Assembly: GCA_050330995.1 (NCBI GenBank)
Contig: JBHJHI010000004.1
Span: 1 to 64,000, forward strand
Source: Thermohalobaculum sp050330995
GTDB taxonomy: Bacteria > Pseudomonadota > Alphaproteobacteria > Rhodobacterales > Rhodobacteraceae
Direction of reading: 5' to 3'
DNA: 64,000 nt
Each line of letters starts with the position of its first letter. The stretch's first letter is position 1. Under the pieces are notes generated by a model, which saw only the letters and a list, made by a program, of their open reading frames with translations, was not told the DNA's origin and did no database searches. Below are positions 51,506 through 58,379 of this stretch, one piece after another. The position numbers were made by a program, and so were the translations under genes.

Positions 51506-52741
51506 ATGCCCGCACCGGACGCGATAAGGGCCGAGGTCGCCGTGGTCGGCGGCGGGCTCGTCGGCCCCGCCCTCGCCCTCGCCCTCGCGCGCCTCGGCCT
51601 CTCGGTCGCCCTCGTCGAGCGCACGCCCGAGGCGCGCCGCCGCGAGCCCGGCTTCGACGGGCGCGCCTACGCCGTGGCGCTCGCGAGCGCGCGCGCGCTC
51701 GACGCGCTCGGGCTCTGGGCCGATCTGGAGCCGCTCGCGGCCGAGGTCCGCGCGATCCGCGTCGGCGAGGGGCGGACGGACGCGCAGGGCGCGGGGCTGC
51801 TCGGCTTCGACCCGCGCGCGCTCGACGAGGGGCGCATGGCGTGGATCCTGGAGGACCGCTGGCTCCGCCGCGCGCTCCTCGACGCGGCCGGCGCCGAGCC
51901 CGGCATCGAGAGCGTGGCGCCCGCGACGGTGGTCGCCGCCGACCTTGACGGGCCGTGCGCCCGGCTCGATCTGGCGGACGGGCGCACGGTCGAGGCCGCG
52001 GTCGCGGTCGCCGCCGACGGCCGGCGCTCGGCGCTCGCGGCGATGGGCGGGATCGGTCGGCAGGTGTTTCCCTACGCCCAGACCGGGCTCGTCTGCGCGA
52101 TCGAGCACGAGCGCGAGCACCACGGCCTCGCCTGGCAGTCGTTCTTTCCGGGCGGCCCCTTCGCGGTGCTGCCGCTGCCGGGGCGGCGCTCGCAGATCGT
52201 CTGGTCCGAGCGCGACCGCGCGGCGAGGCGGCTCGCCGCGCTCGACGACGGCCCTTACACGCTCGAACTCGCGCGCCGCCTCGGCCCGCGGCTCGGGCCG
52301 ATCCGGCTCGCGGGGGAGCGCCACGCCTATCCGCTCGATCTGGTGCTGGCCGACGCCTACGTCCGGCCGCGCCTCGCGCTCGCGGGCGACGCGGCGCACG
52401 GGGTTCACCCGATCGCGGGGCAGGGCTTCAACCTCGGGATGCGCGACGTGGCGGCGCTCGCCGAGACGCTGGCCGAGGCGGCGCGCCGCGGCGAGGACCC
52501 CGGCAGCGCACTGGTGCTCGGTCGCTACCAGACCCGCCGGCGCTTCGACAACGTGACCTTCGCGCTCGGCATGGACGCGCTCGACCGGCTGTTCTCGAAC
52601 GCCGTGCCGCTGGTCGGGCCGCTGCGCCGGCTCGGGCTCGGCCTCGTCGACGCGAGCCCCGGCCTGAAGCGCCGCTTCATGCGCGAGGCCGCCGGGATCG
52701 AGGGCGCGCTGCCGGCGATGCTGAAGGGCGCCATGCCCTGA
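51506..52741 (+). CDS. FAD-dependent ubiquinone-biosynthesis-type hydroxylase (UbiH/UbiF/Coq6 family)
   Basis: A 411-residue flavin monooxygenase. The dinucleotide loop VAVVGGGLVGPALALALARLG is at the N-terminus, with AADGRRSALA in the middle and the FAD-ribityl motif LALAGDAAHGVHPIAGQG (then NLGMRDV) near residue 290. These are typical of the hydroxylases that modify the quinone ring. Which ring position it acts on (UbiH, UbiI, UbiF or UbiL) cannot be fixed here. Confidence 0.88.
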   Translation: MPAPDAIRAEVAVVGGGLVGPALALALARLGLSVALVERTPEARRREPGFDGRAYAVALASARALDALGLWADLEPLAAEVRAIRVGEGRTDAQGAGLLGFDPRALDEGRMAWILEDRWLRRALLDAAGAEPGIESVAPATVVAADLDGPCARLDLADGRTVEAAVAVAADGRRSALAAMGGIGRQVFPYAQTGLVCAIEHEREHHGLAWQSFFPGGPFAVLPLPGRRSQIVWSERDRAARRLAALDDGPYTLELARRLGPRLGPIRLAGERHAYPLDLVLADAYVRPRLALAGDAAHGVHPIAGQGFNLGMRDVAALAETLAEAARRGEDPGSALVLGRYQTRRRFDNVTFALGMDALDRLFSNAVPLVGPLRRLGLGLVDASPGLKRRFMREAAGIEGALPAMLKGAMP

Positions 52742-53334
52742 GCCGAGGGAGGCGTCCCGCGACAGCGCGGGCGTGGCGGCGCGACGAACGCTTCCCGGAT
52801 CGCGATACGGCAGGCGGTCGTGTCAAAACAGGACAGGTTAGAGGCGGGACGCGACAGTATCCGGGCGCGCAGGCGCCGATCCGGACCGTCGTCGCGAGGC
52901 GCGAGCGCTCGTTCCCGTGCCGATCGTCGGAGAGAGAACCGGGATCGTCGCGCGATGGAGCCTTTTGTCGAGGATGCCGGGCGAACGCCGCGCGCTGCCG
53001 GCGGTCGCGTTGCTCGCCGTCCGGCCGCCGGCCTCGTGCGCGACTATGGTTGACTAAGCGTCAATCACGGAGGGTCTGGTCGTGATTTGGCAGGGCGGGC
53101 CGATGATCGGCCGCTGAGGTGGTCTCGACCAAGGTGATCCGACCAATTTCATCCTCTAGAAGTTCTGATTACACGTAGAAACGCATGCGTCTCGATCGGG
53201 AGTTCGGAGGGTATCCGAAGACGGCGCCCGCCAGGCATCAGCATCCAATCAGATTCTTTTAGACAGCGAGGATATGTTCTGCGTATGATTCTTGTAAAAG
53301 CGAGCCCGACTCGCGGCGTCGAGGGGAGAGCCGG
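52742..53334. other. Gene-free spacer ahead of the peroxidase-P450-patatin cluster
   Basis: 593 bases without a credible gene. A weak 6-bp hairpin follows the UbiH-type stop (52756-52771). TGTC/GACA arms occur at 52821-52835 and a TTGAC-taagc-GTCAA inverted repeat at 53050-53064. The right-hand 180 bases are noticeably more AT-rich than the rest of the window, as expected for a regulated promoter. Confidence 0.5.
53259..53289 (+). promoter_or_regulatory. Candidate promoter of the peroxidase-P450-patatin cluster
   Basis: TTAGAC (53259-53264) and TATGAT (53284-53289) with a 19-base spacer, slightly long for sigma70. Initiation near 53296 would give a 39-base leader carrying the ribosome site GAGGGGAGAG. 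Confidence 0.35.
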
Positions 53335-54105
53335 ATGTCCAACATCGCCGGCAAGGCGTATGCGATGAACGTCGTGACGCCGAGCCATCCCCGAAAGACC
53401 TGGATCAATCGCGCGCTGTTCATGCTCGCACGCTGTCGTCCGGGCCAGCTCCGCGGCCTGCTCGGTTTGTCGCTGATCCACTTCGCTCGCTGGGTGATCA
53501 TCAAGCGCGACCAGTGGCCGGATCTGGGGCAGGGCAAGCAGCACCTGCGATACGACTACATGCTGTTCGCCTCCAACTTCAACGGCACCTGGGATCAGTA
53601 CATCGATGCCTTCTCGGACGGCATTCCGAACGGGCTCGACCTGTTCTGGTACACGGCGCTCAAGTACCCGAACTCCATCCCGGTCACGACTTTCAAAGAT
53701 TATATCACGTTCAACCAGATCATGACCGAGTATTATTACAATGCGACGCCCGGCGCGGCGCAGCGCGACGTCAAGAGCGCGCTCAGGGTGCGCCGCGCGG
53801 TGCGGGCGCTGGCGCGGGCGCACGCGAGCGAGGACCCGGCGACCTTCGCCGAGACCTACCGCAAGGCGGTGGTGAGCGTGCAGGGTTGCTTCGGCGCCCC
53901 CGGCTTCGGTCCGGTCGCGAGCCTCGACACCGAGCGCGCCGACCAGAGCCGTGCCGAGCTGATCCGGAGCCTCGCCGAGCGCCACCGCGCGGAAGGTCGC
54001 GCGGGCGACGGCGACGCGCATCGCCGCGCGGACGATGGTGGCGCGCGTCGGCGCGCGGACGACGGCGACGCGCGCCACCGCGCGGGGGCGGCCGGCCATG
54101 CCTGA
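53335..54105 (+). CDS. Unrecognised protein, first gene of the DyP-P450-patatin cluster
   Basis: A 256-residue protein that I cannot place in a named family. Residues about 45-150 are conserved-looking and aromatic-rich: HFARWVIIKRDQW, YDYMLFASNFNGTWDQYIDA, LDLFWYTALKYPN and FKDYITFNQIMTEYYYN. This strand-helix pattern suggests a ferredoxin-like fold and parallels the second gene and the DyP N-terminus. The last 30 residues are three copies of a 9-residue charged repeat. No signal peptide. Its ribosome site is GAGGGGAGAG, and it overlaps the next gene by 8 bases. Confidence 0.75.
   Translation: MSNIAGKAYAMNVVTPSHPRKTWINRALFMLARCRPGQLRGLLGLSLIHFARWVIIKRDQWPDLGQGKQHLRYDYMLFASNFNGTWDQYIDAFSDGIPNGLDLFWYTALKYPNSIPVTTFKDYITFNQIMTEYYYNATPGAAQRDVKSALRVRRAVRALARAHASEDPATFAETYRKAVVSVQGCFGAPGFGPVASLDTERADQSRAELIRSLAERHRAEGRAGDGDAHRRADDGGARRRADDGDARHRAGAAGHA
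54004..54084 (+). repeat. Three 27-bp tandem repeats at the end of the first cluster gene
   Basis: Units 54004-54030, 54031-54057 and 54058-54084 each encode a 9-residue copy (GDGDAHRRA, DDGGARRRA, DDGDARHRA). Being a multiple of three, copy-number change would keep the frame and only vary the length of the charged tail. Confidence 0.85.
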
Positions 54106-55183
54106 CTTCGACACCGGCAGCCTGTTCCTGACCTTCCTCGCCCCGATCAGGCTCGGGATGACGACCGATCGCGCCGGCGAGGCGATCTCCTTCGAGGGGC
54201 GGCTGCGCGCGGTCCTGGCGCTCTTGCCGACCGCGGCGCAGTCGCCGGCGACGCAGGAGATCGGCGTGGCGAGCCCGTTCTCGCGCAACCGCCGCACCCA
54301 TCTCGCCCGCTTCGTGATCATCGACGACGTCCCCTACAACGGGCGCGTGCCGCGGGACCCGATCCTCGGCTCGCTGCGCGGAGCGAACCCGATCACGCCC
54401 GAGCCCGTGGACCGGCTCACGACGCCTTACCTGTTCTTCGGCGCCGACATCGACGCGGTCGCCGAGGACGGCGCGACCCTGCCGAAGTACCTCGACGAGG
54501 CGGGGCGGCGGCGGATGCGCGACGCCTGGGCGCGCGAACTGTGGGACACCATGGCGCCCGAGCTGCGCTCTGTCTTCGAGAACTGCCACGGCTTCGAGGC
54601 GGTGGAGGACGCCGAGGGCTTCGCGCGCTACCTCGCGCGCTGCCAGGTCGAGACGACCATGCCGTTCCACGACTACTGGATCGACCCGCCCGACATCCCG
54701 GCGGTCAACATCGGCGCGCTGCTGGCGCTCGTGGCGGTCCCGGCGGTGGTGGCGCTGCTCGGCCTCGCCGGCCAGCTCCTCGGCCTCGCGACGACGCCGA
54801 TCCTAGGGCTGGTCGCGGCCGTGCCGCCGCTCGCCGCGCTCCTCGGCGGGCTCGCCCTCGCCGCGGTCGCCGCGGTCGGCGCCTACGCCTACGTGATGGC
54901 GCGCGGCGCCCGGCCCTTCCCGCCGCAGCCCGGCGCGGGCCTGCCGGCGGTGCTGAAGGCGCTTTACCTCCAGCAGCACTTCAGCGACTTCGTGGTCGCG
55001 CACCAGGGCGCGGCGCCCGACGCGCTCCACCGCGCCTTCGGCGACTTCCTCGGCGCGCACCGCCCCGACGACCTCGACGGCCCGACCCAGGCGCCCGGCG
55101 TGATCTCGTCGCGAGCGCCGGGGGGCACGATCGCGTCGCGCGCGCCGACGGACGCGGCCGACCGGCAAGAGGCGGCGACATGA
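54098..55183 (+). CDS. Unrecognised membrane-associated protein, second gene of the cluster
   Basis: A 361-residue protein. Residues about 60-200 contain THLARFVIIDDVPYNGR, TTPYLFFGADID, LWDTMAPELRSVFENCHGF and FARYLARCQVETTMPFHDYW, matching in order the blocks of the first gene (HFARWVII; YMLFASN; LFWYTALKY; YITFNQIMTEYYY), so the two look like distant paralogues. Residues 204-268 are a long hydrophobic stretch of two or three membrane helices, followed by a helix ending LQQHFSDFVVAHQ and a polar tail. The start is within the end of the first gene and the stop overlaps the DyP start (ATGA). Function unknown. Confidence 0.75.
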   Translation: MPDFDTGSLFLTFLAPIRLGMTTDRAGEAISFEGRLRAVLALLPTAAQSPATQEIGVASPFSRNRRTHLARFVIIDDVPYNGRVPRDPILGSLRGANPITPEPVDRLTTPYLFFGADIDAVAEDGATLPKYLDEAGRRRMRDAWARELWDTMAPELRSVFENCHGFEAVEDAEGFARYLARCQVETTMPFHDYWIDPPDIPAVNIGALLALVAVPAVVALLGLAGQLLGLATTPILGLVAAVPPLAALLGGLALAAVAAVGAYAYVMARGARPFPPQPGAGLPAVLKALYLQQHFSDFVVAHQGAAPDALHRAFGDFLGAHRPDDLDGPTQAPGVISSRAPGGTIASRAPTDAADRQEAAT

Positions 55184-56841
55184 CGAAGGTCCTCGATTAC
55201 GCCGACATCCAGGGCAACGTCACCCGCGCCTACGGCCGCTATTCCTTCCCGTTCGCGCGCTACGTCTTCCTGCACATCGACACCGTCGAGGCCGGCCGCC
55301 GCTTCGTCGACCAGGTCAGGCCCAGGGTCACCACGGCGACGCTCTGGGACGAGACGACCAGGCCCGAGGTGACGCTCAACATCGGCTTCACCTTTCCGGG
55401 GCTGCTGCGGCTCGGCGTGCCGACGCGCACGCTCCAGCGGCTGCCGAACCCGTTCATCGACGGCATGAAGGCGCGCGCCTTCCTGCTCGGCGACCGCGAC
55501 CAGACCCTGACCGAGGCCGAGGCGCGCCGCCAGGACTGGTGCGCGCACTGGGACCCGATCTGGCAGGCGAGCCGCGACCACGACGGCGACGGCGCCGACG
55601 ACGTCCATATCTGGATCTCGATGAACGCCCGGGCCGCCGCCGAGGGCCGCGCCGAGCCCCACGGGGCGCTGGAAGCCCAGACCGAGTGGCTGCGCGGCCT
55701 CTGCGCCGAGCTCGACCGCAAGGTCCGCATCCTCGCGACCAACGGCCCGAAGGGAGAGGACGAGTACCAGGAAGCCTCGGCCGTGTTCCACGACCTCGGC
55801 GGCGGCCACCTGGTGCCGACGCCGCGCGAGCACTTCGGCCTGACCGACGGCATCGGCAACCCGGTGTTCGCGGGGCAGTACCCCGACCCGGCGGTGGAAC
55901 GGCGCCGGCTGATCGGGCGCGGCAAGTGGATGAGCCGCGACGGGCGCTGGGAGCCGCTCGCGACCGGCGAGTTCCTGCTCGGCCACCCCGACGAGAGCCA
56001 GGAGATCCCGCCGGCGACCGTGCCGTCGGGCTTCTCGAACAACGCCACCTTCATGGTCTACCGCAAGCTGCACCAGAACGTCGGCTCCTGGCGGGACTTC
56101 GTCGCGTCCGAGGCGACCGGCTTCGCCCGCGCCATGGGCATCGACGAGGCGGAGGCGCGCGAGACCCTGGTCGCCAAGATGGTCGGGCGCTGGTCGGACG
56201 GCGTCCCCCTGTCGCTCGAGCCCACCTACGCCGAGTGGCGCGCCTACCGCCGGAAACGGGGGCTGGAGCACGACGACCCGGCCGAGGCGCTGAAGGCGCA
56301 GAACGCCTTCCTGTCGTCGGACGACGCTTCCGACTTCCGCTTCGGCGACGACATGGCCGGCATCAGGTGCCCAGTCGGCAGCCACCTGCGCCGGGTCAAC
56401 ACCCGCGACTATCTCGATCCGCTGAACGAGCCGGGCGGGCGCAACCGCGACGCCACCACCCAGCTCAACAAGCGCCGGCGCATCCTGCGCCGCGGTCTGC
56501 CCTACGGCGATCCGCTGTCGCGGGATCTGAGCGACGAGACCGAGCAGGGCATCGCCTTCATGGCGGTCGGCGCCTCACTGTTTCGCCAGTTCGAGTTCGT
56601 CCAGCAGCAGTGGATCCAGTACGGACTCGACTTCAACGAGGGCAACAACACCTGCCCGCTGATCGGCGACCACCGCGTCCACGACCGCTACCCGATCCCC
56701 GCCGATCCGGCGGGGGACAAGCCCGCCTACATCGTCTCCAGGCTCAAGACCTTCGTGGAGACGCGCGGCGGCGACTACTTCTTCCTGCCCTCGCTGAGTT
56801 GCCTGTCGCTGATCGCGATGGGCGCGGTCGACCCGACCTGA
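55180..56841 (+). CDS. DyP-type heme peroxidase
   Basis: A 553-residue dye-decolorising-type peroxidase. The distal GxxDG motif is HFGLTDGIGNP with catalytic D223, the proximal heme histidine is H402 in CPVGSHLRRVNTRD, and the distal arginine region is KRRRILRRGLPYG. All heme-site residues are present. There is no Tat or Sec signal, so it acts in the cytoplasm unless carried by partners. It is longer than small bacterial DyPs and resembles the larger C/D-type class. It overlaps the preceding gene by 4 bases and is 10 bases from the P450 gene. Confidence 0.94.
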   Translation: MTKVLDYADIQGNVTRAYGRYSFPFARYVFLHIDTVEAGRRFVDQVRPRVTTATLWDETTRPEVTLNIGFTFPGLLRLGVPTRTLQRLPNPFIDGMKARAFLLGDRDQTLTEAEARRQDWCAHWDPIWQASRDHDGDGADDVHIWISMNARAAAEGRAEPHGALEAQTEWLRGLCAELDRKVRILATNGPKGEDEYQEASAVFHDLGGGHLVPTPREHFGLTDGIGNPVFAGQYPDPAVERRRLIGRGKWMSRDGRWEPLATGEFLLGHPDESQEIPPATVPSGFSNNATFMVYRKLHQNVGSWRDFVASEATGFARAMGIDEAEARETLVAKMVGRWSDGVPLSLEPTYAEWRAYRRKRGLEHDDPAEALKAQNAFLSSDDASDFRFGDDMAGIRCPVGSHLRRVNTRDYLDPLNEPGGRNRDATTQLNKRRRILRRGLPYGDPLSRDLSDETEQGIAFMAVGASLFRQFEFVQQQWIQYGLDFNEGNNTCPLIGDHRVHDRYPIPADPAGDKPAYIVSRLKTFVETRGGDYFFLPSLSCLSLIAMGAVDPT

Positions 56842-56851
56842 GAGGGCGGGC

Positions 56852-58216
56852 ATGGCGCCGATCGCGAACCTCCTGCGCGCCCCGCTGCTCTGGCTCGCGA
56901 CCCTGTGGGACGCTCTCGCGGGGCTCGTCGGCCTCGCCGGCGCCGCCCTCCGGGCTCGGCGCTCCGGCACGGGCATCGCCGCGGCGCTGCTCGCGGCGCC
57001 GAACCAGGTCCGCGTCATGGCGGTGCTGCGCGCCGTCACGCCGAACCTCGTGCTCTCGCGCCGGGTGGTGACGGCCTACGACAACACCGGCACCGCCGTG
57101 GTGGCCCGCGCCGAGGACGTGCGCGACGTGCTCTCGCGCGACGCGGACTTCGAGGTGGTCTACGGCCCGCGGATGCGCAAGCTGACGGGGGGCGAGAACT
57201 TCTTCCTCGGGATGCAGCCGGGCTGGGACTATTTCCGCGACGTCTCGGCGATGCGCCTCGCCGGACGGATCGAGGACGTGGAGACGATCGTGCGCCCGCG
57301 CGCGGGCGCGCTCGCGCGCGAGATCGTCGCCGCCTCGGGCGGCCGGCTCGACCTGCCCGAGGCGCTGACGCTGCGGGTGCCCTGGGACATGACGGACCGC
57401 TACTTCGGCGCCGGCGGGCCGGACGCGGCCAGCATGCAGGGCTGGACCACCACGCTGTTCTGGTACCTGTTCGGCGATCTGGGCGCCGATCCCGACCTCG
57501 ACCGCCGGGCGATGGCCGACGCGGCGGCGCTGCGCGCCTATCTCGACGCCCGCGTGGCCGAGGCCAAGGCAGAGCGCGGGAATTCCGGACAGGACGGGGC
57601 CGACACCGTCCTGAACCGCTGCCTCGCCCTACAGGCGGCCGGCACGCCGGGGATGAGCGATCTCGGCATCCGCGACAACCTGCTCGGCCTGCTGATCGGC
57701 GCGATCCCGACGATCTCGAAGGCGTGCTGCCTCGCGCTCGACGAGTTGATGCGCCGCCCCGACGCGCTGGCGACGGCGCAGGCCGCCGCGCGATCGGGCG
57801 ACGACGCCACGCTCGCCGCCTGCCTCTGGGAAGCGCTGCGCTTCAACCCGCACAACCCCGTGGTCTACCGCCGTGCGACGCGCGACACGCTGGTGGCGCC
57901 CGGGCACCTGCGCCAGCGGCGCGTGCCGAAGGGGACCATGGTGTTCGCCGCGACGCTGTCGGCGATGTTCGACCGCCGCGCGATCGCCGAGCCGCACGCC
58001 TTCCGCACCGACCGGCGCTTCGAGGACTACATCGTCTGGGGCTACGGGCTGCACACCTGCTTCGGCGCGGCGATCAACCGGGCGGTGATCCCGGCGATCC
58101 TGACGCCGCTGCTCGCGCCGCGCGGCCTCCGCCGCGCCGAGGGGGCGGCGGGCCGGCTCGACACCGGGGGCACGCCGTTCCCGCGGCACTTCCACGTCGT
58201 CTTCGATCCGGCCTGA
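56852..58216 (+). CDS. Cytochrome P450-like protein with altered I-helix and N-terminal membrane segment
   Basis: A 454-residue heme-thiolate protein. The heme-binding loop is WGYGLHTCFG with ligand C403 and the ExxR motif is E327-R330 (WEALRFNP). At the I-helix, where oxygenases have an acid-threonine pair, it reads IGAIPTIS: I285 and P286 replace them, as in peroxide-using P450s (CYP152) that also have Pro there. Residues about 8-34 form a hydrophobic segment, unusual in bacterial P450s. Expected to use peroxide or a lipid hydroperoxide rather than O2 plus reductase; no ferredoxin or reductase gene is nearby. Inferred, not shown. Confidence 0.88.
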   Translation: MAPIANLLRAPLLWLATLWDALAGLVGLAGAALRARRSGTGIAAALLAAPNQVRVMAVLRAVTPNLVLSRRVVTAYDNTGTAVVARAEDVRDVLSRDADFEVVYGPRMRKLTGGENFFLGMQPGWDYFRDVSAMRLAGRIEDVETIVRPRAGALAREIVAASGGRLDLPEALTLRVPWDMTDRYFGAGGPDAASMQGWTTTLFWYLFGDLGADPDLDRRAMADAAALRAYLDARVAEAKAERGNSGQDGADTVLNRCLALQAAGTPGMSDLGIRDNLLGLLIGAIPTISKACCLALDELMRRPDALATAQAAARSGDDATLAACLWEALRFNPHNPVVYRRATRDTLVAPGHLRQRRVPKGTMVFAATLSAMFDRRAIAEPHAFRTDRRFEDYIVWGYGLHTCFGAAINRAVIPAILTPLLAPRGLRRAEGAAGRLDTGGTPFPRHFHVVFDPA

Positions 58217-58379
58217 GGACGCCCGTCCGATGGAGGCCGCCATCGCGTTCGGGCGTCGCTTCGGTCGCCCGCTCCCGCGGCACCGCCGCGAGGCGCCGCG
58301 CGCGGCGTTCCGCCGAGGGCGGCGCGACTGTCGCGGTGAACGCCCGGTGGGTTCGATCGAGTAAGGGGGGAGGCGGCTC

